DNA from: JAFGDH01 sp964441265
Lineage (GTDB): Archaea; Aenigmatarchaeota; Aenigmatarchaeia; QMZP01; QMZT01
Reading direction: 5' to 3'
Length of the DNA: 64,000 nucleotides
Assembly (NCBI GenBank): GCA_964441265.1
Contig: CAYYKJ010000003.1
Location: forward strand, 62,001-126,000
A model generated the notes under the pieces. That model worked only from the letters and a program-made list of their open reading frames with translations. It was not told where the DNA came from and did not search any database. Positions 56,973-64,000 of this stretch are shown here, one piece after another. A program made the translations under genes and the position numbers. The stretch's first letter is position 1. The number at the start of each line of letters is the position of its first letter.

Positions 56973-57029
56973 ATGCAGAGCGAATTGACAAACAACTTAT
57001 TCTACCCCGACAGGAGGAAGCTCCCATGA
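56973..57029 (+). CDS. Leader ORF upstream of pyrG (18 aa)
   Basis: The ORF reads MQSELTNNLFYPDRRKLP and its stop overlaps the pyrG start as ATGA. Its Arg-Arg codons AGGAGG are themselves the ribosome site of pyrG. TTATTTAAATCATTTTC is positioned 20-30 bases before its ATG, so it could be translated leaderless. Translation of this ORF would affect access to the pyrG site. Confidence 0.4.
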   Translation: MQSELTNNLFYPDRRKLP

Positions 57030-58726
57030 AAAAGAAGACCATCGAGGAACTCTCGACAAAGACCGATGATCATGAATTCTATTTCTCCGCACCGGAAGGA
57101 TACAAGCGGGGTAAGACAAAATACGTTGTCATAACCGGCTCCGTGATTTCGGGGGTGGGGAAGGGGACGTTCTCATCCTGCATAGGGACAGTACTAGAAC
57201 TTTTCCACAACTTCAGGGTCTCGCCGATAAAATTCGACGGCTATCTGAACTGCGACGCGGGGACCCTCAACCCCTTCAGGCACGGGGAGGTGTTCGTGCT
57301 GGACGACGGGACGGAGTGCGACCTGGATCTGGGATCCTATGAAAGGATGATAAATAAGGACTTTTCCGGGGACAACTACCTGACATCGGGGAAGATATTC
57401 AAGAGCATAATAGACAAGGAGAGGGCAGGAGAGTATCTGGGCAGGGACGTACAGTTCATCCCCCACGTGACCGGGGAGATAAAGAGGTTCCTGAGGAAAT
57501 TGGGCATGAAGACCAGGGCCGATATCGTGCTGGTGGAGGTCGGGGGTACCACCGGCGATCTGGAAAACTCCTATTTCACGGAGGCCATGCGGGAGCTTTC
57601 CTACGAAGAGGGGAAGGAGAACGTGTTCTTCATAAACGTAACATACATTCTCGAGCCCCCCTCTCTCGGGGAGCACAAGAGCAAGGCTGCCCAGCTGGGA
57701 ATAAAGAACCTGATGAGCCTGGGCGTGCAGCCCGACATGATAATCTGCAGGAGCGAGATGCCGGTCAGCGAAAGAATAAGGGAAAAGATAAGCATATACT
57801 CCAACGTGCCCTTGCCGAGGGTCATCAACTGCAATGATGTGAAGAACATCTACAGGATACCGCTCTCCCTGATGGAAAAGGGGGTCGACACGGAAATAAT
57901 GAATTCCATGAACCTGAAAAAGGGGGAGAGCACCAACAGGGAAAACCTGAAGAAATGGAAAGAACTGGCAGAAAAGAGGGAAAACCCGAAGAGAAGGGTA
58001 AAGATCGGTATTGTCGGGAAATACACAAACGTCCATGACTCGTACCTCAGCATACTGAAAGCCCTCGAGCATGCAGGATCGCATCTGGAAACGAAGGTGG
58101 AAATAGACTGGGTGGAAACCACGAGAATCGGGGAGGGAGAGGTCGGGAACCGCCTGAAGGGCCTCGACGGCATTATCATACCCGGGGGGTTCGGAAAGAG
58201 GGGAATCGAAGGTAAAATAATGTGCTCGAAATACGCCAGGGAGAAGGGAATCCCCTATCTCGGTCTCTGCCTGGGTTTCCAGATAGCCCTCATTGACTTC
58301 GCGAGGAACGTCTGCGACATCAGAGACGCGGATTCCACCGAGATGAATCCCGGCACGAAATCCCCGGTGATTGACATACTCCCGGAGCAGAAGAAGATAG
58401 AGGGCCTGGGCGGCAACATGAGACTCGGGGGGAAGGACATCGAAATAAAAAAGGGCACGCTCGCCCACAAAATTTACGGCAGGGATATGATAAGAAAGAG
58501 GTTCAGGCACAGATATGAATGCAACCCGGAATACATAGAAATTTTCGAGAAAAACGGAATGGTCTTCTCCGGGAAGCATCCGAAATACGAGATAACGCAG
58601 ATACTCGAGATTCCGGATCACCCGTTCTTCATGGCCACTCAATACCATGCGGAATTCACTTCAAAGACGCTCGAACCGGAGCCGGTTTTCATCGGATTCG
58701 TTAAGGCGTGCCTTAAAAACAAATGA
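57026..58726 (+). CDS. pyrG: CTP synthase
   Basis: The 566-aa enzyme has an N-terminal synthetase domain (YVVITGSVISGVGKGTFSSC, KFDGYLNCDAGTLNPFRHGE, VGGTTGDLEN) and a C-terminal glutamine amidotransferase domain. The latter has the nucleophile in GLCLGFQ (Cys near 413) and the His/Glu pair near HAEFTSKTLEPEP. It makes CTP from UTP, ATP and glutamine. About 30 extra N-terminal residues precede the usual start. The start follows AGGAGG by about nine bases. Ser replaces Gly in the usual TGGV loop. Confidence 0.97.
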   Translation: MKKKTIEELSTKTDDHEFYFSAPEGYKRGKTKYVVITGSVISGVGKGTFSSCIGTVLELFHNFRVSPIKFDGYLNCDAGTLNPFRHGEVFVLDDGTECDLDLGSYERMINKDFSGDNYLTSGKIFKSIIDKERAGEYLGRDVQFIPHVTGEIKRFLRKLGMKTRADIVLVEVGGTTGDLENSYFTEAMRELSYEEGKENVFFINVTYILEPPSLGEHKSKAAQLGIKNLMSLGVQPDMIICRSEMPVSERIREKISIYSNVPLPRVINCNDVKNIYRIPLSLMEKGVDTEIMNSMNLKKGESTNRENLKKWKELAEKRENPKRRVKIGIVGKYTNVHDSYLSILKALEHAGSHLETKVEIDWVETTRIGEGEVGNRLKGLDGIIIPGGFGKRGIEGKIMCSKYAREKGIPYLGLCLGFQIALIDFARNVCDIRDADSTEMNPGTKSPVIDILPEQKKIEGLGGNMRLGGKDIEIKKGTLAHKIYGRDMIRKRFRHRYECNPEYIEIFEKNGMVFSGKHPKYEITQILEIPDHPFFMATQYHAEFTSKTLEPEPVFIGFVKACLKNK

Positions 58727-58754
58727 TATTTAAACGGCTGTTACATAATAAACT

Positions 58755-60302
58755 ATGAAAAAAGGGGCGACCTCTCATTCTATTAAGAAGCGGGGATTCG
58801 ACACCGAGAAATACCTGAAGGCGCAGTCGAGAGAAATCCTCGGGAGGCTAAAGAGGTTCGACAAGAGGCTCTATCTGGAGTTCGGCGGCAAGCTCTGCTA
58901 TGACCATCACGCAGCGAGGGTCCTCCCCGGCTACAGGCCCGACACGAAAATAATGCTTTTCAAGAATCTCAGCAGGGACGCGGAGATAATATACTGCATA
59001 AGCTCGAAGGACATACAGAAGGGGAAGATGAGGGGGGACTCAGGCCTTCCTTACGACCAGCAGGCCCTCAGGGACATAGGGGACCTGAAAGAAAGGGGTC
59101 TCAGCGTCTCCTGCGTCGCTATAACGCTGTACAACGGAGAGGCCCTGGCCGACAGGTTCAGGAAACACCTCCAAAATCTCGGCCTGAGGGTCCGCGTCTT
59201 CACCGAAATAAAGGACTACCCGGATGACATAGACAGGGTGGTGAGCGAAAAGGGATACGGATCCCAGCCCTACATCGGAATAAAGAAGCCCCTCGTCATC
59301 ATAACCGGGGCGGGAGGCGGGAGCGGAAAGATGTCCCTCTGCCTCTCGCAGATGTATCACGACCACAAGAGGGGCCTGAAATCCGGATTCGCGAAATTCG
59401 AAACCTTCCCCATATGGAACCTTCCCATAGACCATCCGGTCAACGTGGCCTACGAAGCATCGACCGCTGATCTGGGCGACTATAACATGACAGACCCCTT
59501 CCACAAAAAGAAATACGGGATAACGAGCGTGAACTACAACAGGGACATAGAAAATTTCGGCATCATGAAAAAGATACTGGAAAGGATCATCTCTGACGGG
59601 GAAAAGTTGCCCTACGACTCGCCCACGGACATGGGAGTCAACATGGCAAAGGAGGGGATCATAGATGACAACGCATGCAGGGAGGCCGGAAAGCAGGAGA
59701 TAATAAGGAGATATTTCAGGTACAAAAAAGAACTGATGACGGGCGTGGAGAGCAGGGAGACAGTCTCCAGGATGGATAATATAATGAAGAAATCAGGGCT
59801 CGGGCCCGAAGACAGGAGGGTCGTGATCCCCGCCAGGAAGGCCTCAGAGGAGGCCAAAAGGAAGGGAAAGGGGAACAAGGGGATATTCTGCGGGGCGGCG
59901 ATAGAACTTCCCGGAGGGGAGATGGTCACGGGGAAAAATTCCCCCCTTCTTCATGCATCCTCTGCGGCCATACTCAACGCGACAAAGGAGCTCGCGGGAA
60001 TACCCGACAATATTGACCTCATAGACAACAGCGTACTCAGGAGCATAGACAGGCTGAAGACGAAGACTCTGGGGATGAAATCCGAGAGCCTGAATGTGAA
60101 CGAGGTTCTGATAGCCCTCTCCGTGAGCAGTTCGGTGAACCCCACGGTAAAGAATTCGATCGAGAAGCTCAGGGACTTGGGAGGGTGCGAAATGCACGTT
60201 ACCCACATGCTGTCCAGCGGGGACGAATCGGGGCTCAGAAAGATAGGGCTGAACGTCACGACGGATGCGATACCCACGATAAAATATGCCCCGGTTGAAT
60301 GA
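58755..60302 (+). CDS. DUF1846 family protein
   Basis: The 515-aa protein matches the DUF1846 pattern: GFDTEKYLKAQSREILGRLK, LYLEFGGKLCYDHHAARVLP, GAGGGSGKMSLCLSQMYHDH, SGFAKFETFPIWNLPIDHPV and DSPTDMGVNMA. The GGGSGK segment is a P-loop-like nucleotide site. The family is mainly known from Firmicutes and other anaerobic bacteria and its reaction is unknown. Its occurrence here suggests transfer. A TATA-like ATATTTAAACGG lies about 25 bases before the start, so it is probably leaderless and independent of pyrG. Confidence 0.92.
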   Translation: MKKGATSHSIKKRGFDTEKYLKAQSREILGRLKRFDKRLYLEFGGKLCYDHHAARVLPGYRPDTKIMLFKNLSRDAEIIYCISSKDIQKGKMRGDSGLPYDQQALRDIGDLKERGLSVSCVAITLYNGEALADRFRKHLQNLGLRVRVFTEIKDYPDDIDRVVSEKGYGSQPYIGIKKPLVIITGAGGGSGKMSLCLSQMYHDHKRGLKSGFAKFETFPIWNLPIDHPVNVAYEASTADLGDYNMTDPFHKKKYGITSVNYNRDIENFGIMKKILERIISDGEKLPYDSPTDMGVNMAKEGIIDDNACREAGKQEIIRRYFRYKKELMTGVESRETVSRMDNIMKKSGLGPEDRRVVIPARKASEEAKRKGKGNKGIFCGAAIELPGGEMVTGKNSPLLHASSAAILNATKELAGIPDNIDLIDNSVLRSIDRLKTKTLGMKSESLNVNEVLIALSVSSSVNPTVKNSIEKLRDLGGCEMHVTHMLSSGDESGLRKIGLNVTTDAIPTIKYAPVE

Positions 60303-62900
60303 TCACTTTCTGGTTCCGATCACAAAATAGACCATGGCTGAGAGAACGAACAGTAACATGATCCCGATCCAGTTCAGCCCCGGGAACTCCGCCGGGAGGA
60401 GGACGTTGATTTCTATGGTGTGATTGCTGTTGACTTCTGGCTTAAGGTAGTGGACGCCTTCAACGGTAAGTTCATAAGGAGAACCATCTATGTCGGCGGC
60501 TGCTATCTCCACCTCCACCTGCCTCTCCTCCTGCCTGTTGAGCTTCGTCTCCCACTCGTCCCCGTAGCCCAGTCCGCTCTCCCCGGGAACAAGGAACTTC
60601 GCATATTTTCCGAAGAATCCCTTGAAGGAAAAGGTGAAATCCCCGTCCTCGTTCAGTATGTTCCTCACCTTCAGGGGCACCGTATGGTGGGAGCCTATGG
60701 TCAGGCTGAGGTCACCGGACTGGAACTCGACCAGCGGGTGCTCGTAAAGGTATACCTTCCAGTAAGCGCCCCCCGGGGGACTGGTTTCGCTTCTGGAGGG
60801 ACCGCTCAACGCCTCGGAATATATCCAGAAGAGGACCTTCCTGTCACCCCCGACCGGGCCTATGCTCGCATTGCAGTATTCATCCGGTCCCAGTCCCGAT
60901 CCCCCGTTGTCGCAATATGTAAGATTCCAGTCCCCCGGATCAGGTGACTGGCTTATGGGCAGAACGGAATAGTGTATGGAAACGTTCATTCCCAAATCCT
61001 TGTTCTTCACCGCTATCTTGGAGCTGACGTCTGAAGCGGTCATGCCCCCGCTTATGGGGACATTGCCGTACTCCTCGGTCATGAAGTAAACCTCGGCGTA
61101 TTTCGGGAAGAAGACCGTGGTGTTCACGTCCGCTCCGGTCTTGGTCTCCTGGTTGCCGAGCCTGTCGGCTGAAAGCGTGCGGAAGTAGAAGGTGTATCCG
61201 TCCACCTTCTTGTCGTCAGTCTCCTCTGCGAGAGAGGTCAGGCTGATATCGGAAGCTACCTTTGAAGCTGTTTGGATATAATCGGGGTGGTTGGTCCATC
61301 CCTTTAATTCAGTGCCATCCTCGTCCTCGATCCTGTACTGGAGCGTGTAGCTTTCCAGCCCGGACCCCACATTATCGTCATCGAGTTTCGGATCTTCACC
61401 CTCCCATTCCAGATCTATGTTTGTTTTCTCATACTGATAGGGCTCAAGAGGGGTCTTTATTTCTGATTCCGATGAGGTATTGTCCACGAGTTCCCAGTCC
61501 TGGACCATATTTGAAATCTCATCAACGGTGACGTTGAAGTATACGCTCTTGTTACCGTTCTCTTCGCTTGGAAGGCGCACTCCGATCTCATCGCTTACCA
61601 GTCCCGTCCCTGCGGGGCATCCGAATCCCGTCCATACGGAGCCGTCGAAGCTGTAATAGCATTCCTCGTCGTAACCCGGGAGATTGTAGTATGTCACATT
61701 AAGGGTCACATCGAAGTCCTTGACGTATTTCGGAACGGAGGGGTCATAATCCAGCACCTCCACGTCAGCGTCAAGCGCAGTCAGAGTGGCCTCCCTCCGG
61801 GAGGAGTTGACCTCCTTGCCAAACGTATCGTTCATGTACAGCTTGAAATCATATTTTTCGAAGGGGTCGTTTTCCAGGGGCCCCAGAACAGTGTAGTAAT
61901 TATGACAGTTTCCCTCCAGATCCCCAACGAGGTCGAGTGTGTAGTTCTCGTTTGCGCCGTCGCGGAGATTCACCCAGACCTTATCTATACGGGTGCTCTT
62001 GTTGCAGGCCGTCGCGTTGATGATAATGGAATCGTCCAGCAGGATCTTACCGTCCTCTGGGGTGGGTTCCAGGTAATCGACGCTCAGTGTGATGTAGACC
62101 GTGAAAGTCCTCTCCCCCGCGCTTATCTCATCACCGTTCGTGCCGTTCGCATAGGCGGTGAATGTGTACGCGCCCTCGCTGAGCCCGGTGAAATCGGTGG
62201 TGTAATAATATGTGTCCCCGTCCCTGAAATCTAATTCCATGGTCTCATTGTAGGGATTCTTTCCCGGAGCATCCCAATTCACCCAGACCTTGTCTATGGG
62301 TACCGTCTTGTTCACCACGCTAACGTTTATGGTCGCCGAGGGGGATTCCGATGTGTCCGGATCGGCAGGGGTAGGGAGTTCGTAGGAAATGGTTCCGAAG
62401 GTGGTCGATTCTATCCTGCAGCAGACCTTGGTGGAGAAGGCGCTGCAGTCCCCCACGTGGGCGTTGGTTTTACCGCTTATTGATACAAGGCATTCGTAAC
62501 TCTCCGTGCATTCCGCTTCTTCATACATGCATTCCGGAATCCCGTTCCCCGAAGATATTAATGCGGGCGTTTCGTAATTTCCCTCCCCGTATTTTTCGAC
62601 GTGGGCGTTCGTTTCCCCGGAGAGCATGAGGAACGTTTCCGTGTCTCCGTCGCCATCTGTGTTGATGTCCAGGGAAGAATCGCAGCAGAGGAGGTTGTTG
62701 TAATTGTCCTGGGAATGGAGCTCTGCGTGGCTCCCGTCCGTGTCATAAAGATGAAGAAGATCGGTCTCCCCTGAATTGCAGGAATCCGTCCTTATGCTAC
62801 AGGTGAGATCGGCCAAAGCCCCAGAAGAAAGGGCAACGCTGGCGAGAACGAAGGAAACGGCCAAAACTATAATCGCTGCTCTGGAGATATGGGCACCCAT
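60303..62900 (-). CDS. Secreted, membrane-anchored Cys-rich surface protein, 865 aa
   Basis: A signal peptide (about 1-31) is followed by a Cys-rich region with repeated ETNAHVEK/KTNAHVGDC units. Then come several beta-sandwich, Ig-like repeats: KTVPIDKVWVNWDAP near 208 and the related STRIDKVWVNLRDG near 300. One C-terminal transmembrane helix (GIMLLFVLSAMVYFVIG) with a short basic end completes it. Sequons are frequent. It is a cell-surface or S-layer-associated protein. Its promoter lies in the divergent gap before 63039. No enzymatic motif is visible. Confidence 0.82.
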   Translation of the reverse strand: MGAHISRAAIIVLAVSFVLASVALSSGALADLTCSIRTDSCNSGETDLLHLYDTDGSHAELHSQDNYNNLLCCDSSLDINTDGDGDTETFLMLSGETNAHVEKYGEGNYETPALISSGNGIPECMYEEAECTESYECLVSISGKTNAHVGDCSAFSTKVCCRIESTTFGTISYELPTPADPDTSESPSATINVSVVNKTVPIDKVWVNWDAPGKNPYNETMELDFRDGDTYYYTTDFTGLSEGAYTFTAYANGTNGDEISAGERTFTVYITLSVDYLEPTPEDGKILLDDSIIINATACNKSTRIDKVWVNLRDGANENYTLDLVGDLEGNCHNYYTVLGPLENDPFEKYDFKLYMNDTFGKEVNSSRREATLTALDADVEVLDYDPSVPKYVKDFDVTLNVTYYNLPGYDEECYYSFDGSVWTGFGCPAGTGLVSDEIGVRLPSEENGNKSVYFNVTVDEISNMVQDWELVDNTSSESEIKTPLEPYQYEKTNIDLEWEGEDPKLDDDNVGSGLESYTLQYRIEDEDGTELKGWTNHPDYIQTASKVASDISLTSLAEETDDKKVDGYTFYFRTLSADRLGNQETKTGADVNTTVFFPKYAEVYFMTEEYGNVPISGGMTASDVSSKIAVKNKDLGMNVSIHYSVLPISQSPDPGDWNLTYCDNGGSGLGPDEYCNASIGPVGGDRKVLFWIYSEALSGPSRSETSPPGGAYWKVYLYEHPLVEFQSGDLSLTIGSHHTVPLKVRNILNEDGDFTFSFKGFFGKYAKFLVPGESGLGYGDEWETKLNRQEERQVEVEIAAADIDGSPYELTVEGVHYLKPEVNSNHTIEINVLLPAEFPGLNWIGIMLLFVLSAMVYFVIGTRK

Positions 62901-63038
62901 GTTTTATTTTACATTTACCTTCCTTATATAGGTTCAGGGAAGGGGACTTTGCCGGCGGCTAGGTGTTCGCATGATCCCTCCGGACGTGAGCGGAATAATC
63001 GGATAAAGTATATTAGTAGCCCGGGATAAAAAATAAAC

Positions 63039-63545
63039 ATGGACCCGAAAGACAGGAATCTCCTTTTCGTCGTTGCCTGCTTCATGGTTATCATGGTCAT
63101 AGTGGGTTTTGCTGTTTCCCAATTCAGCTTCCCTCCCGGGGGAGATCAGGCGGACAGGGAGAACATGGACATATTCGACACTGCCATAGCTAGCGGCGAC
63201 AAGAACAGATGCGATGAGATAACGGACCCCACAATGAGACAGTCTTGCAATGACATACTGAGCATATCCCTGGAGGAACCCACCCAGGAGCAGATCGACG
63301 ACAACAACAGGTTCGACGAGGCGATCGCCGAGGGCGACATTTCACTGTGCGAGGACATAAGCGACCCGACACTCAGGCAGTCATGCAGGGACATGCTGTC
63401 CGTCTCCCCGGAGGAGCCCTCGGAGGAGCAAAAAGCGGACATGGAGACATTCGACGAGGCACTCGCCAGAGATGATCCATCGCTGTGCGATGGAATAAAT
63501 GATCCCACTCTCAGGCAGTCCTGCAGGGACATACTGGGCGGATGA
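63039..63545 (+). CDS. Membrane-anchored protein with three Cys-pair repeats
   Basis: The 168-aa protein has one N-terminal transmembrane helix (9-28), then three repeats of about 40-45 residues. Each repeat has FDxAIAxGDxxxCDxI followed by DPTxRQSCxDxL. Each contains two Cys about 13 residues apart that could form a disulfide within a helical hairpin. The linkers are Glu/Pro-rich. An extracytoplasmic location is expected from the N-terminal anchor. I do not recognise a named family. The CPNC thioredoxin-like protein at 26904 could serve such disulfides. Confidence 0.82.
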   Translation: MDPKDRNLLFVVACFMVIMVIVGFAVSQFSFPPGGDQADRENMDIFDTAIASGDKNRCDEITDPTMRQSCNDILSISLEEPTQEQIDDNNRFDEAIAEGDISLCEDISDPTLRQSCRDMLSVSPEEPSEEQKADMETFDEALARDDPSLCDGINDPTLRQSCRDILGG

Positions 63546-63594
63546 ATCCGTTCTTCAGATTTTTTGTTGAGATTCGAGTTCTTTTTTCCCGTGT

Positions 63595-63608
63595 TAACGT
63601 TATATAAG
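63595..63608 (+). promoter_or_regulatory. TATA box before the HTH regulator
   Basis: ACGTTATATAAGGG is a strong TATA element about 90 bases before the ATG at 63692. It places the palindrome 63644-63661 at about +15 to +35 of the transcript. Confidence 0.6.
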
Positions 63609-63643
63609 GGACCGAATATAATTATTAATAATCAGCATTAATG

Positions 63644-63661
63644 ATAATCATTGATGATTAT
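63644..63661. promoter_or_regulatory. Palindromic operator candidate ATAATCATTGATGATTAT
   Basis: A perfect 8-bp inverted repeat with a 2-base centre lies just after the likely transcription start of the HTH gene. The neighbouring sequence repeats AATAATCA and ATTAATGAT. Position and symmetry fit autorepression by a dimeric winged-helix protein. Confidence 0.55.
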
Positions 63662-63691
63662 ATTATGAATTACCGGGCGGACGGGTGTTAG

Positions 63692-63928
63692 ATGAAGAGC
63701 GGAAGGGGGAAACCGGACAGGATACCAAAGAAGATAATAAAGATACTTCTAAAGCACAGCTACGGCCTCACCATAGGGGAGGTCTCCCGGCTACTGAAAA
63801 TAAACAGGGCCACCGCCTCCAAATACCTCGCCATACTCGAGGCTAGGGAGCACATTCTCATCCGAAGGGTGGGGAAGGCAAAGCTCCACTACATAAGGAA
63901 CAGGGAGATGGAGAAATGGCTGAAATGA
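63692..63928 (+). CDS. Winged-helix transcriptional regulator, 78 aa
   Basis: The basic 78-aa protein is a single winged helix. KIIKILLKHSYGLTIGEVSR is followed by the recognition-helix region LKINRATASKYLAILEA and the wing HILIRRVGKAKLHYIRN. GGTG seven to eight bases before the ATG is the ribosome site. Its stop overlaps the next ATG by ATGA, so it is co-translated with the truncated gene at the window edge and probably regulates that operon and itself. Confidence 0.87.
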   Translation: MKSGRGKPDRIPKKIIKILLKHSYGLTIGEVSRLLKINRATASKYLAILEAREHILIRRVGKAKLHYIRNREMEKWLK

Positions 63929-64000
63929 GATCGTGCACAAAGAGAATCGGAAGTTTCTGGATAAGTATATTTTTCTTCACAATTCTGATTTTCATGCTCT
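63925..64000 (+). CDS. Start of a membrane or exported protein, cut by window edge
   Basis: Twenty-five codons are visible: MRSCTKRIGSFWISIFFFTI then LIFML, a basic N-terminus and a hydrophobic stretch that is a signal peptide or first membrane helix. It overlaps the HTH stop by 4 bases. Nothing more can be said. Confidence 0.6.
   Translation, partial: MRSCTKRIGSFWISIFFFTILIFML

Noticed and set aside
57194..58648. 484-residue leftward open frame opposite pyrG
   Set aside because: It is an antisense shadow of a clear CTP synthase gene with no start signal or recognisable motifs.

Overview
This is an archaeal chromosome segment. It carries archaeal RNA polymerase genes with both large subunits split (A'/A'' and B'/B''), subunit H, ribosomal proteins eL32, uL6 and eL15, prefoldin alpha, Pth2, archaeal-type UMP kinase, class III signal-peptide pilins, TATA-box promoters and many leaderless starts. 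The mixture of very small proteins, large Cys-rich surface proteins, two inteins, a multi-intron tRNA and a fragmentary energy metabolism suggests a small-genome or DPANN-like lineage (Aenigmarchaeota- or Altiarchaeota-type). The lineage cannot be fixed from this sequence alone.

Layout. 1-7 kb: isoprenoid genes (phosphomevalonate kinase cut by the window edge, a Nudix hydrolase, a HAD phosphatase, diphosphomevalonate decarboxylase) and, on the other strand, type 2 IPP isomerase, with a divergent pair of unfamiliar genes between them. 7-18 kb: small zinc proteins, an alkylguanine methyltransferase, uL6-eL32, and the operon rpoH-rpoB2-rpoB1-rpoA1-rpoA2, whose last gene holds an intein and a 100-residue lysine-rich tail. 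18-22.7 kb: tRNA-Asp followed after 2 nt by a tRNA-Trp that appears to have three introns, tandem hairpin repeats, dUTPase, a Kef/CBS transport pair, a decayed HTH gene, an enlarged 5S rRNA and several tiny genes. 22.8-27.6 kb: base-excision repair genes (Ogg, endonuclease IV, stand-alone LigD-type 3'-phosphoesterase), leucyl aminopeptidase with a repeated leader element, a frameshifted pyrophosphatase and a membrane thioredoxin-like protein. 27.7-32 kb: a 1430-aa surface protein with an interrupted vWA domain. 32-35.6 kb: a three-gene set (coiled-coil protein, Vps4/CdvC-type AAA ATPase, SNAP-like TPR plus appendage-like protein) that looks like a membrane-remodelling module. 36-40 kb: eL15, pyrH, cutA, argS, Memo. 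40-46 kb: an Mbh/Mrp-type antiporter-hydrogenase set D-E-F-G-H-I-J-K, with an intein in J and no L, M or N genes. 46-50 kb: prefoldin, Pth2, two pilins with recently homogenised 5' halves, and two TadC/GspF-like membrane proteins. 50-57 kb: NYN nuclease, DMT transporter, a HypC-like pair, ornithine carbamoyltransferase, acetyl-CoA synthetase (ADP-forming) beta subunit, porG, a coiled-coil gene and porD. 57-64 kb: CTP synthase with a leader ORF, a DUF1846 protein, two more surface proteins, and an HTH regulator behind a palindromic operator.

Together the genes suggest a fermentative anaerobe that oxidises pyruvate with ferredoxin, makes ATP with ADP-forming acetyl-CoA synthetase, couples ferredoxin to ion pumping through an Mbh-like complex, and makes its own isoprenoids by a route with two kinases and a decarboxylase. 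Metabolic statements are inferred from gene families. No rRNA phylogeny or database search was possible.
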